DNA of 64,000 bases, from positions 13,160-77,159 of the forward strand of contig UQWK01000004.1 in assembly GCA_900544725.1 (NCBI GenBank), read 5' to 3'. The first letter of the stretch is position 1. The number at the start of each line of letters is the position of its first letter. This document shows, in pieces, positions 49,650-60,100 of the stretch. The notes beneath the pieces are model-generated. The model made no database searches. It had not been told where the DNA came from and saw nothing but the letters and a program-made list of their open reading frames with translations. Source of the DNA: an uncultured Collinsella sp. Its GTDB lineage: Bacteria; Actinomycetota; Coriobacteriia; Coriobacteriales; Coriobacteriaceae. The position numbers and the translations under genes were made by a program.

Positions 49650-52600
49650 CTAGCGCCCGTCGCCGCCGAGCAGCGCCAGAACATCCTCGCGGGTAAACAG
49701 CGCCGAGGAGATGCCGTCGCCGCCAAGCACACTGTTGACCAGGTCGCGTTTGGACTCCTGCATCTGCATGATGCGCTCCTCGATCGTGTCCTTGGCGATG
49801 AGCTTGTACACGGTCACGGTATGTTGCTGGCCGATACGGTGCGCGCGGTCGGTCGCCTGGTCCTGCGCGGCAACGTTCCACCACGGGTCGTAGTGAATGA
49901 CCACGTCGGCCGCCGTCAGGTTGAGGCCCACGCCGCCCGCCTTGAGCGAGATCAAAAAGACCGGAACCTCGCCCGCTTGGAACTGCGCGACCATCTTGGC
50001 GCGGCTCTCCTTAGACGATGCGCCCGTGAGCTTAAGAAAGCCGATATCCTCCTTGGCCAAGCGCTTACCGATGATATCGAGCATGCCCGTGAACTGGCTG
50101 AACAGCAGAATGCGGTGCCCGCCGTCGAGCGCACCGTGCACGAGCTCCATGCAAGCGTCGAGCTTGGCACTCCCCGCCTTGTAGTCCTCGTAGTGTAGAT
50201 GCGGGTCGCAGCAGATCTGGCGCAGCTTGGTGAGCTCGGCGAGTACCTTGAGCTTGTCCTTCTTAAACTCGGATGTCTCGCGATGCTGCACCTGCTGGGC
50301 GATGCGGTCCTGGTTGGCCAGGTAGAGCTTGCGCTGCTCGCCGGTGAGCTGCGCCATGACAGTGTCTTCGATCTTCTCGGGCAGGTCGGCCACCACGTCT
50401 TCCTTAACACGGCGCAGCACAAACGGCGACACGAGCGCCTGTAGGCAAGCAGCGCTGTCACCCTCGGCGTGCTCGACCGGGCTTTCGAAGCGCTTGGCAA
50501 ACGACTCACGCGTCCCCAAAAGGCCCGGCATCAAAAAGTCGAAGATGCTCCAGAGCTCGGACAGGCGGTTTTCGATGGGCGTGCCCGTCAGGGCAAAGCG
50601 CACACCGGCTGGCAGGCGCTTGGCGGCGCGCGCTACCTGCGTGAGCGGGTTTTTAATGTACTGGGCCTCGTCGAGCACAACGCGGGCAAAGTCCTGCTCG
50701 GCATACTCGTCGATATCGCGGCGCATGAGGTCATATGACGTCACGACCACGTTATGCTCGGCCACGCCGGCTATCTGCACGCGGCGCTGTGCCTTGGCAC
50801 CCACGATGGCGCACACGTCGAGCGAAGGCGCAAAGCGCTCCAGCTCGGCAGTCCAGTTGTACACGAGCGACGCAGGGCACACCACAAGCGTGGGCTTAGC
50901 ATCCCCCGCTTCCACGCGCGCCAGGATATGTGCGATCATCTGCAGCGTTTTGCCCAGGCCCATATCGTCGGCCAAGATGCCGCCGAGGCCCAGGTGCTCG
51001 AGCGAGCCGAGCCACTGGTAGCCGTCGACCTGGTAGCCACGTAGCGTGGCCTTGAGAGATGCCGGCACCGTAAAGTCCATCTTGCCGAGCGTGTCCAGAC
51101 GCTCAACGGTGCGACGGAATGCGGCATCGCGATCGGCCTCGAGCGCGGGCGTGCGCGCAAGCATGCTATCGACAAACAGGGTACTCGACGCGGGAAGCGA
51201 CACGCCGTCGAGCAGATCGACGGCATCGACGCCCAGGTCCTCGGCAAGACCAAACGCGGCGCGGGCACCCTCGTCCAAGCGTACGATGTCGCCGGACGTC
51301 AGACGCGCAAACGTCTGGTGGCGCTTGTACGAGTCCAGATAGATGGCAAGATCTGCCGCCGAAAGACCGCTCGCGCCCAGTTCGACATCGAGCAGGTTGC
51401 TCTTGACGGTCGCGCGCACCGAAAGCTTGGGCGCAGGGCGCACCGAGATCTGACGCAGGCGGTCACTGAGCATGACCTCGCCCAGCTCGGACAAGGCGGC
51501 AAGGCCCTCGGTGAGCAGGCAGAACAGGCTCTCGTCATCGCGTTCCTCAAACGCCAGGCCGCCCTCGTAAAAGTCGAAATACAGGGCCGCCGTGTCCATA
51601 ACGCGAAACTCTGCTATCTCGTCGCGCGGCGGCACACCAGGGCGCTGTTCTTCGAAGGGGCTTCCCGGAGCACCCAGGCTAAAGAGATCTGCTGACCAAT
51701 CGCCGTAGGCTACCGTAATCTTGCAGGTCACGAGACCGTCGTCGACACCGATTGCCATGGCAAAGCTCGGCTCGGGCGCCACGGTGTCGAGCACGGCGGG
51801 AGCGGTGAGGTCGGTGTATTCGCGCAGCACGGGCAGTGCCATACGGCAGAATTCGCCCACCTGCTCGGCGGCGATATGGACCGGCGTGCGACAGGGCAGC
51901 AGACGCGACAGAAACGGTGCGGCATGCTGGGCAAACGCCGCATCGGCGCGGCGCGCGCGGTGCGTGTCGACCAGATAGGCAACGTCGCCCGAGGCAAAGC
52001 AGTACATATCGGCGGGCAGGCGCAGATCGTAGCTGCCACCAGCCGCCGGCGCAATCTTGGCGGCGAGGAGCGGTGGTTGTTTTGCCGAGGCCTCGTCCTC
52101 CCCCACCGGCGACAACTCAACCGCTACCTCGTAGGAACGATGCGTCGTCGTTCCCCGCGACCAGGCGGGCTCAAAAGAAATGGTCCGGCCACGCAGCAGG
52201 TCCAGCATGTATACGATGTCATGCTCGGACAGCGGCAGCTGACGCTCGGCGACAAAGCCGCTGCGTGCAAAATCGTACGACGCCGAACGCGAACTCGTGA
52301 TGTCGCTCAGATACACAACCGTTGCCACAACAAGGTCGAGCAGGCGCACCGAAACCTCGTCGAAGGCCTCGGGCGCATGGACAAACGTGAGCTTCTTGCC
52401 GTACGAGAACGTGCCCCCGCGCGCGTAGGCGGCGGCCATGCCGTCGATATCCTTGACCACGTAGGACACCGAGCCGCAGCGGATGCGAAGCTCGAGCGCC
52501 CAGCTAAAGCGGTCGGCAAACAGCGGATTGTAGTACGGCACCAGCGAGGGCTCCAACACCGCCTTGGGGGCATCGGGGTCGACAGCGCCGGCGAGCTTGC

Positions 52601-53114
52601 GGCGCATGCCCGCCAACTCATCCATGCGCGCGTCCGAAAGATCGGAGAGCGCCTTCATGAGGCGCGGGCTCGTGGGAACGGGCGCCGGGAAGGGAAAGTT
52701 AGGGTTGACCGCCGGTGCGGCGAACGCGGGACGCACGGCTTGCTTGGGCGCCGCCGTAAACGTGCGAACCGGTGTGCGCAGGCCCTCGACGGGCTCGATG
52801 CCGCCGGCGTCCAGGTACGCCAGCGCCGTGGCGATGGCGTGCTTGCACATGCCGGGGTAGCGATAGGCAGCGGGGCAATCGCAGTCGTAGTCGATTACCT
52901 CGTGCTCGTCCATGCCGAGCACCACGTGTGTCTTGTACAGGTCGCCGCGCGAGCCGCACACCGAGCCCTCGACCGTCACGTTTTTGGAGAAGCGCGAGCC
53001 GCTGTCCTCAATCGACAGCACAGCGCCGTTGAGCATGAGCGAACGCCCCTTCATAAAGGTGCCGCTCAGCGCCGCCTCTTTCCGGAGCGCCTGCACAAAC
53101 GTCCCCTGCGCCAT
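49650..53114 (-). CDS. SWIM-domain SNF2 family helicase
   Basis: The 1154-residue protein begins with a region holding a SWIM zinc finger (DYDCDCPAAYRYPGMCKHAIA, about 75-95), has a long middle region, and ends with a SNF2 motor: Walker A DDMGLGKTLQM (about 714-724), DEAQYIKN near 815, then the second RecA-like domain with FSQFTGMLDIIGKRL, SLKAGGVGLNLTAADVVIHY and TDRAHRIGQ. SNF2 enzymes move along double-stranded DNA or remodel protein-DNA complexes using ATP. I start at ATG 53114, where GGAGG is five bases upstream; the frame opens ten codons earlier. It follows dnaE with only 38 bases, so co-transcription is likely. Confidence 0.93.
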   Translation of the reverse strand: MAQGTFVQALRKEAALSGTFMKGRSLMLNGAVLSIEDSGSRFSKNVTVEGSVCGSRGDLYKTHVVLGMDEHEVIDYDCDCPAAYRYPGMCKHAIATALAYLDAGGIEPVEGLRTPVRTFTAAPKQAVRPAFAAPAVNPNFPFPAPVPTSPRLMKALSDLSDARMDELAGMRRKLAGAVDPDAPKAVLEPSLVPYYNPLFADRFSWALELRIRCGSVSYVVKDIDGMAAAYARGGTFSYGKKLTFVHAPEAFDEVSVRLLDLVVATVVYLSDITSSRSASYDFARSGFVAERQLPLSEHDIVYMLDLLRGRTISFEPAWSRGTTTHRSYEVAVELSPVGEDEASAKQPPLLAAKIAPAAGGSYDLRLPADMYCFASGDVAYLVDTHRARRADAAFAQHAAPFLSRLLPCRTPVHIAAEQVGEFCRMALPVLREYTDLTAPAVLDTVAPEPSFAMAIGVDDGLVTCKITVAYGDWSADLFSLGAPGSPFEEQRPGVPPRDEIAEFRVMDTAALYFDFYEGGLAFEERDDESLFCLLTEGLAALSELGEVMLSDRLRQISVRPAPKLSVRATVKSNLLDVELGASGLSAADLAIYLDSYKRHQTFARLTSGDIVRLDEGARAAFGLAEDLGVDAVDLLDGVSLPASSTLFVDSMLARTPALEADRDAAFRRTVERLDTLGKMDFTVPASLKATLRGYQVDGYQWLGSLEHLGLGGILADDMGLGKTLQMIAHILARVEAGDAKPTLVVCPASLVYNWTAELERFAPSLDVCAIVGAKAQRRVQIAGVAEHNVVVTSYDLMRRDIDEYAEQDFARVVLDEAQYIKNPLTQVARAAKRLPAGVRFALTGTPIENRLSELWSIFDFLMPGLLGTRESFAKRFESPVEHAEGDSAACLQALVSPFVLRRVKEDVVADLPEKIEDTVMAQLTGEQRKLYLANQDRIAQQVQHRETSEFKKDKLKVLAELTKLRQICCDPHLHYEDYKAGSAKLDACMELVHGALDGGHRILLFSQFTGMLDIIGKRLAKEDIGFLKLTGASSKESRAKMVAQFQAGEVPVFLISLKAGGVGLNLTAADVVIHYDPWWNVAAQDQATDRAHRIGQQHTVTVYKLIAKDTIEERIMQMQESKRDLVNSVLGGDGISSALFTREDVLALLGGDGR

Positions 53115-53152
53115 CACTTCCTCCAATCTCGCGCGGACCAGCAAGGTCGCCT

Positions 53153-56100
53153 TTAGATCACCGTCACTCTGCCTTGGTTACCCACGATGGCCTTGGCCTC
53201 GGCCAGCAGCGGAATCGAGCGCGCGTTGACCTTGGCAGGCACCTCGGCGCGCAGCACGCGTCCGTCCACCTGCTCGATAAAGATCTCCACGCGGTCGCCG
53301 CCCGGGTTAGTGGTGAGCACCGTGGCCAGGCGCGCCATATTGCCCTGGCTAAAGCGGCTGTTGGGCACCATGACCTCAAACACCTTAGGCTTGTTGTTCT
53401 CCTCGTTGAGCTCCAGCGGCACGATCTCCTGCGCGATGATCTGGTCGCCGCGGTCCGAGCGCTCGAGCTTGCCCTTGATGCGTACAAAGGCGTCGGACAG
53501 CTGCGCGCCGGTCTCGGGATCGACCTCGCCGTACAGGTACCCCTCGGCCTCTTTATAGGTTTTGGGGAACACGACGACGGTGGCCTCGCCTTCCATGTCC
53601 TCGAGCTGCACGATTCCCATGGGGTCGCCGTTTTTGGTCACGCGCTTGGACACGCTCGAGACCATGCCGGCCCACCACAGTGCTTTGCCCTCGGGAATCT
53701 CCTGGTTGATGGTGCCGCCCGTAGGATTCTGAACTTCGTAGCCGGTGTCGATCTGCGAGAACGAAAAGTCGCGCGCTTTGCTGAGCGCATACTCAAACGG
53801 GCGCAGCGGGTGGTCCGAGACATAGATGCCCAGAACCTCCTTCTCCTGGCTCAGCTTGAGGTGGCGGTCCCATTCCTGGCCGTCCGGATCGGGCACGCTG
53901 ACCTCGAAACCCGAGCCCTCAACATCACCAAACATGTCGAAGAACGAGGTCTGGCCGCTCGCGCGGTCCTTCTGACGCTTTATCGCGGCGTCGATGATGT
54001 TCTCGGGGTTGTTCTTGTCCACAAAGTGCATCATCTGGCGGCGCGGATAGCCCGTGGAGTCGAAGGCACCTGCCTTGATCAGCGATTCGATCACGCGGCG
54101 GTTGGCCTGGCTCGAGTCCACGCGCTCGACAAAGTCGTGCAGCGTCTTAAACGGGCCGCCCGCCTCGCGCTCGGCGATAATCGCCTGCGCCACGCCGGTA
54201 CCCACGCCGCGGATGCCGGCCAGGCCAAAGCGCACGCCCTCCTTGGTAGCCGTGAACTCGGTGCCGGACTCGTTGACATCTGGCGAAAGCACGGGGATGC
54301 CGTCATGACGGCACGCCGAGACGTAGTGCACGATCTTGTCGGTCTTGCCCGTATAGGACGTCAGAACGGCCGCCATGTACTCGTGCGGATAGTGCGCCTT
54401 GAGCCACGCCGTCTGCATAACCAGGATGGCATAGCCGGCGGAGTGCGACTTGTTGAAGGCGTAAGATGCGAACTCGAGAACATCGTCCCAAATCTTCTGG
54501 GCGACCTCGCGCGTGTAGTTGTTCTTGATAGCGCCGTTCATCCAGTGGTCGTAGGTGGTCTCGTCCGAGCCATCCTCCCAGTGGAGCACCGTCGACGTGA
54601 GCAGCTTGATCTTTTTCTTAGCCACGGGCTTACGGATACGCGAGTCCGATTCGCCCTTGGAGAAGCCGCACATCTCGACGGAGATGAGCATAACCTGCTC
54701 CTGGTAGACCATAGTGCCGTAGGTTTCGCCCAGGATGTCGTCCAGACGGTCGTCGTAGGAGACGGCCGGCTCCTTGCCGTTCATACGGTTGATGTAGGAC
54801 GAAACCATGCCGGCGCCCAGCGGGCCCGGGCGGTACAGGGCGATCAATGCCACGACGTGCTTGTACTCGGTGGGCTTCATGTTCTTGATCGTGGCCGTCA
54901 TGCCGGCGGACTCGACCTGGAAGACGCCGGCAGTGTGACCGGAGCCCATGAGCTTAAAGATCTCGGGGTCGTCAAAGGGAATCTCTTCCTCTTTGATGTC
55001 GATGCCGAAGTTCTTTTTGATGTTGGCCTTGGCCTTGGAGATAACCGTCAGCGTGCGCAGGCCCAGGAAGTCCATCTTGAGCAGGCCCATGTCGGCGACG
55101 GTATGGCCCTCGTACTGGGTAATCTCGACGCCGCCCTTGGTGTCGAGCTTGGTGGGCACGTGCTCGTTGACGGGGTCGCGGCAGATTAGAACGGCGCACG
55201 CGTGCACGCCCTCGCCACGGGTGAGGCCCTCAATCGAGAGCGCCGTGTCGATGATGCGGCGGGCGTCGTCGTCCTTTTTATAGGCCTCGGCAAAATCGGG
55301 GTTAAACAGATCCTCTTTGCCGGGTTGCTTTTCGAGCACCTGCTTGAGCTTGACCTTGGGGTCGCTCGAGACCATCTTGGACAGGCGCTGGCCCATGTAG
55401 ACCGGGTAGTCCAGGACGCGTGCGGCGTCGTTGATGGCCTGCTTGGCCTTAATGGTCGAGTAGGTGATGACGTGGGTGACCTTCTCGGGACCGTAGAGCT
55501 GGCGAACGTGCTCCACGACCTCGAGGCGCCGCTCATCGTCGAAGTCCATATCGATATCGGGCATCTCGGTACGCTGCGGGGACAGGAACCTCTCGAACAT
55601 CAGGCCGTTCTCGAGCGGGTCGAACGCGGTGATGTTCATGGCGTAGGCGACGATAGCGCCGGCGGCAGAACCACGGCCGGGGCCGACGCCGATGCCGTTG
55701 TCCTTGGCCCATTGCACGTACTCGGCAACGATCAAAAAGTAGGCGGCAAAGCCCTTGTCGCAGATGACCTTGTATTCGTACTCAAAGCGCTCTTTGATGT
55801 TGACGCCACCGATCTCGCGCGTGGCCCAGTCGTCGCCGTAGTGCTGGCGCAGGCCCTTCTCGCACTCGCGGCGGAACTGGCTCTCGTGCGTCTCGCCGGG
55901 GTCGAGCAACGGGAAGCGCGGCAGGATGATGGAGTCCCAGTCGAGCTCGACGTAGCACTTGTCGGCGATCTCGAGCGTGTTGTCGCAGGCCTCGGGGCAA
56001 TACGGGAACATCGCCCGCATCTCCTCCTCGGTCTTCATGTAAAACTCCGAGCCGGTCATGCGCATACGGTTGGGGTCGTCGACCTTGGCGTTCATGCCAA

Positions 56101-56956
56101 TGCACATGATGACGTCCTGCACGGGGGCGCCCTCGCGGCGCAGGTAGTGGAAGTCGTTGGTGGCGATGACCTTGACGCCCACCTGTTTGGCAATGTCGAT
56201 GAGCGTGCGGTCCATCTGCTCGTCGGTCAGGCCGTTATCGGTGGTAATGCCGTGTTCCTGAATCTCGATGTAAAAATCGCCGGGATCGAAGGTGTCGCGG
56301 AAGGTCTCGGCCCACTTGATGGCGCCCTCCATGTCACCGCGGTCGATGTATTTGGGGATGATGCCAGCGATGCAGGCGCTCGTGCAGATCATGCCCTTGG
56401 CATGGCGGCGCAGGTTGTCGAGCGTTACGCGCGGCTTGTAGTAAAAGCCCTGCACGGCGGCCTCGGAGACCGTCTGCATCAGGTTGACGTAGCCCTCCTG
56501 GTCCTTGGCCAGAAGGATCATGTGGTAGAGCTCGGGTTTATGGTCGCGGGCGAGCGTCTCGTCCGGCGTAAAGTAGACCTCGCAGCCAAAGATGGGCTTG
56601 ATGACCAGGGGCGGCTTGAGCTCGTCGATGTTGCCCTTCTCGTCCCACATGGCCATGTCCTTCACATACTGGGCATGCTCGCGCGGGTTTTCCTCGGGAT
56701 CGGGCTCCACCAGCTCGTCGCGGCGGTCCTTTTCCAAGAAGGCCTTGTCGTGGCTCCAGGTTTTGTACTCGGGCGTATTGTGGTTGACGGCGTCGCAAGC
56801 CAGCGCCAAATCGGGCACGCCATACATGTAGCCGTGGTCGGTAATGGCCACGGCGGGCATGCCAAGCTCAACGGCACGGTTGACCATATCTTGGATACGG
56901 GTTGCGCCGTCGAGCATGGAGAAAACAGTGTGATTGTGCAGATGGACGAATGCCAT
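53153..56956 (-). CDS. dnaE: DNA polymerase III subunit alpha
   Basis: DnaE is the replicative polymerase catalytic subunit. The 1267 residues begin with the PHP domain (FVHLHNHTVFSMLDG) and include the polymerase catalytic motif PDIDMDFDDERR near residue 465, the GRGSAAGAIVAY loop, the YQEQVMLI finger and, near the C-terminus, an OB-fold domain. No proofreading exonuclease insertion is visible, so this is the DnaE1 type rather than PolC. GGAG lies eight bases before ATG 56956. It heads a short operon with the SNF2 gene. The product is the same size as other DnaE1 proteins. Confidence 0.97.
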   Translation of the reverse strand: MAFVHLHNHTVFSMLDGATRIQDMVNRAVELGMPAVAITDHGYMYGVPDLALACDAVNHNTPEYKTWSHDKAFLEKDRRDELVEPDPEENPREHAQYVKDMAMWDEKGNIDELKPPLVIKPIFGCEVYFTPDETLARDHKPELYHMILLAKDQEGYVNLMQTVSEAAVQGFYYKPRVTLDNLRRHAKGMICTSACIAGIIPKYIDRGDMEGAIKWAETFRDTFDPGDFYIEIQEHGITTDNGLTDEQMDRTLIDIAKQVGVKVIATNDFHYLRREGAPVQDVIMCIGMNAKVDDPNRMRMTGSEFYMKTEEEMRAMFPYCPEACDNTLEIADKCYVELDWDSIILPRFPLLDPGETHESQFRRECEKGLRQHYGDDWATREIGGVNIKERFEYEYKVICDKGFAAYFLIVAEYVQWAKDNGIGVGPGRGSAAGAIVAYAMNITAFDPLENGLMFERFLSPQRTEMPDIDMDFDDERRLEVVEHVRQLYGPEKVTHVITYSTIKAKQAINDAARVLDYPVYMGQRLSKMVSSDPKVKLKQVLEKQPGKEDLFNPDFAEAYKKDDDARRIIDTALSIEGLTRGEGVHACAVLICRDPVNEHVPTKLDTKGGVEITQYEGHTVADMGLLKMDFLGLRTLTVISKAKANIKKNFGIDIKEEEIPFDDPEIFKLMGSGHTAGVFQVESAGMTATIKNMKPTEYKHVVALIALYRPGPLGAGMVSSYINRMNGKEPAVSYDDRLDDILGETYGTMVYQEQVMLISVEMCGFSKGESDSRIRKPVAKKKIKLLTSTVLHWEDGSDETTYDHWMNGAIKNNYTREVAQKIWDDVLEFASYAFNKSHSAGYAILVMQTAWLKAHYPHEYMAAVLTSYTGKTDKIVHYVSACRHDGIPVLSPDVNESGTEFTATKEGVRFGLAGIRGVGTGVAQAIIAEREAGGPFKTLHDFVERVDSSQANRRVIESLIKAGAFDSTGYPRRQMMHFVDKNNPENIIDAAIKRQKDRASGQTSFFDMFGDVEGSGFEVSVPDPDGQEWDRHLKLSQEKEVLGIYVSDHPLRPFEYALSKARDFSFSQIDTGYEVQNPTGGTINQEIPEGKALWWAGMVSSVSKRVTKNGDPMGIVQLEDMEGEATVVVFPKTYKEAEGYLYGEVDPETGAQLSDAFVRIKGKLERSDRGDQIIAQEIVPLELNEENNKPKVFEVMVPNSRFSQGNMARLATVLTTNPGGDRVEIFIEQVDGRVLRAEVPAKVNARSIPLLAEAKAIVGNQGRVTVI

Positions 56957-57057
56957 GTGATGAGCTCCGATGCGGGTTCGTGTTCTGACTGAACGATTTT
57001 ACCCCACGGCACGGACAGCACCCGAACCTAGCCAAACCCACACGGCTCCTCTTGCAG

Positions 57058-57120
57058 TTGCGGTGAAATGCGGACTGTTTGGCGGCTTTTTTGGCCAAAA
57101 CAGTCCGTATTCCACCGCAA
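57058..57120. repeat. TTGCGGTGA-family hairpin
   Basis: TTGCGGTGAAATGCGGACTG starts the left arm (57058-57080) and the right arm (57097-57120) is its near-perfect inverted copy with two mismatches. The outer bases (TTGCGGTGA) match the hairpin at 2157-2223. It lies between dnaE and addA. No T tract follows on either strand. Confidence 0.7.
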
Positions 57121-57132
57121 GTTATCTGAGGG

Positions 57133-60100
57133 CTAGAAGTTGTAGGTGACTACTTGAGGTTCGGCGGGTTCGACGAAGATGGCTGGATTCGCCTGCTCCA
57201 CGCGGACGAACTTGACGGTCACGGCCTCAAAGCCCGCCTTGTGCAGAACATCAGCGTAGACGCGCGCCTGCAGGGCGTGCTTCTCCTGCAGCTGTTCCGG
57301 CGTCTCGTCCGGTGTGCCGCCCGTCTTGTAATCGATGACCAGCGCGCGTGACGAATCCGCCGGGTTCGTCGCCAAAGCGTCGATGGCGCCCTCGGCATAT
57401 GCACCGTAGCGAGCGATGTCCTCGTCCTCGCAGCCCAGCGAAAAGAACGGCACCTCGGCGCGAACGCACGGCCACGCGAGCAGGTCGGCACGGACAGCCG
57501 ACTTGAGCCAGCGGTCCAGGGCAACGTCGAAGCGTTCGCGCTGCTCCGGCGTCAGGCACCACAGGCGCGCCAGCGCATCGGCACGCTCAGCGGGCAGCGC
57601 ATCGGCACCCATCTCGATCAGCCACTGGCAGGCAGCGTGGAAGGCCGAGCCCAGTGCCATGGGGTTGCCGACGGGCTCAACGGCGGCCACGTCTGCATCC
57701 GTCATCTCGGAACCATCCGACTCTGCATCATCGCCTGCCTCGTCCATGGGAACACGAGCCTCGGCGGCACGGTCTTCCGTCTCGGCATGCAGCGCCGCGG
57801 CAATTGACGAGTAGCTGTACGAATCGCGCACCGGATACGGGCAGATACCCATGCGCACGCCCGCCGCCTGGGGATACACGAGCTCAAACGCATCGGGCTC
57901 GGGGTCGGCAGGACCGGGAACAGCGGCGCGGGCATCTGCACCGGCGCCCTCCGGCTCCGCATCGCCGCGGACAAGCCTGCCCTCGGCATCCAGCGAGGCG
58001 TTGGCCTCAAACGCCTGCTCGCCAAAGGTAAAGTTCGCGAGCGAAATGAGCTCGTAGTCGCCCGGCTGGGAGTTGTCGAACACCAGGCGGTCGGCATCGA
58101 GCTGCGGCATGTCCAGAGCATCGGTCGGCAGAATACGACGCAGTACGTCATAGGTCAGATCAGTCTCGACGTCGAAGGTCGGCGCCGTCACCTTGCCACG
58201 GCTCACGCCGGCATCCATCGCCAAGATCACCAGCTCGCGCGCACGCGTCATGGCAACATAGAGCAGGCGGGCCCGCTCCTCGAGCGAGAGCTGCAGGTCG
58301 TCGTTGCGCAGGCGAACGAATGCCTCGGCGGGAGAACCCGTCGCACAGACGTCCTCCATGAGCTCCGGCGGCAGCCACAGCGACGTGCCCTTGCCCTTAA
58401 ACGCATGCTCAAACTGCTTTTTGACGTCATCGCCCTTTACGAACGTGCCGTCCGCGAGTTTAACGCCGTCGAAGCGTGCCGGCAGCGCCACGACCTGCGC
58501 TCCGCCCTCGACACGACCCATCTGAGCCGCACCGGACGATTTGCGCACGCCAAAGCACTCCGCAACCGCCACGACCGGATATTCCAGGCCCTTGGAGGCG
58601 TGCACCGTCATGATGCGCACCGCGCCGTCGCCCTCCTCGTTGAGGGCACCCGGGGCCTCCTTGCCCGCCAGGAAGCGATCGAAGGCAAGCGCAATGGAGC
58701 GCGGCGAGTTGCCGAACTCGGCCTCAGCCTCAGCCACGGCATCGAGCGCCTTGAGCACGTTGGCGGCGATGGCCTTGCCCTCGGGACCACGCTGCGCCAG
58801 ACGCACGAACCAGCCGGAGGCGTTGACCACATCGCGCGCGATGGCGGCGAACGAATCGCGACCCACACGACGAAGCGCATAGCGCAACACCTCGCGGGCG
58901 CGCGTCACGAGCGGCAGGTCTTGCAGGCCCGGCACATCGGAATCGCTCATGATGCCCGCATCGATGTTGCGGCGCAAGGTCTCCCCCGTCTCACTATCGA
59001 GCTTGGTCGCCAGCGCCAGGAACTCCTGGGCGCCCAGCGCAAACATCGGCGAGGCCAGCAGTGGCATAAGACCCTGCGCCGTATCGGCCGGATTGGCCAG
59101 CGCACAAACCAGGGCGCGCACCGTCTGCACCTCGGCAGCTTGGGCAAAGACCGAGCCACCCGCGATGACGCAGTCGAGCCCCTGGTCACGGAAGGCCTGT
59201 GCGTAGACGTCTGCGTTGGTCATGCGGCCCAGCAGCAGCACCATGCCGCCCTGGGGCTGGCCGGCATCGGCAAGCGCGCGGAATCGCTCGGCGATCGCAC
59301 GGGCCTTGGCCTGTGTGCGCTCCTGCGTACTGCCGCCGGCAACAAAGAGGGCCTGGCGACGCGAGGCGTCTGCCACCAGCGTGTCCTTGCGTCCGTCGCT
59401 CGCCTCAAGGTCCAAAAAGCCCTGCATCAGGCCACCGTCATCGCCGTCGAAGACGCGTGCCACGTAACGAAGTACCTCGTCATGGCTGCGGAAGTTGCGC
59501 ACGAGTTTGACGAGCTCGCCAGCAGGGGCGTCGGCCACGGCAATCGCCTCGGACGCCGCCGATCCCACTTTGCGCTCCTGGCGACGGAACACCTCGACCT
59601 CGGCGCCGCGGAAGCGATAGATGGACTGCTGCGCATCGCCTACGGTGCACAGCGCGCGCTCCCCCGCACCCGTCAGGTAGCGGATTAGATCGACCTGCAT
59701 CTGGTCGGTATCCTGGAACTCGTCGATCATGACCATCTTAAAGCGTCCCTCGTATGCCGCTCGGATGGCCGGGTAATCGCGCAGGGCCTCGTAGGCCATG
59801 CGCAGCAGGTCGTTGTTGTCGAGGGCAGATTGGGCAGCCTTCAGCGCGCGGTACTCGGCCTCTACAGAGCGGGCCAAGCCAACCAGCGCATCGAGCGCCG
59901 GGCCACCGCAGGCAAGCACGATATTGATAAATGCATCGGCGGCCTCGGCCTTGAGCAGCTCGACCTGCTCCTTGGGGAACGCCTTACTCGCGCGCGGCAT
60001 GGTGCACGACATCATGAGCCGCGCCGCATCGGCCATGGTCTTGCCGCTCGCCTCGAACGCATCGATGGCGTCGAGTGCAACCTGCGCCTTCTCGGTCGCC

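Noticed and set aside
53174..56992. Two long frames opposite dnaE
   Set aside because: Antisense shadows; DnaE motifs are unambiguous on the minus strand.
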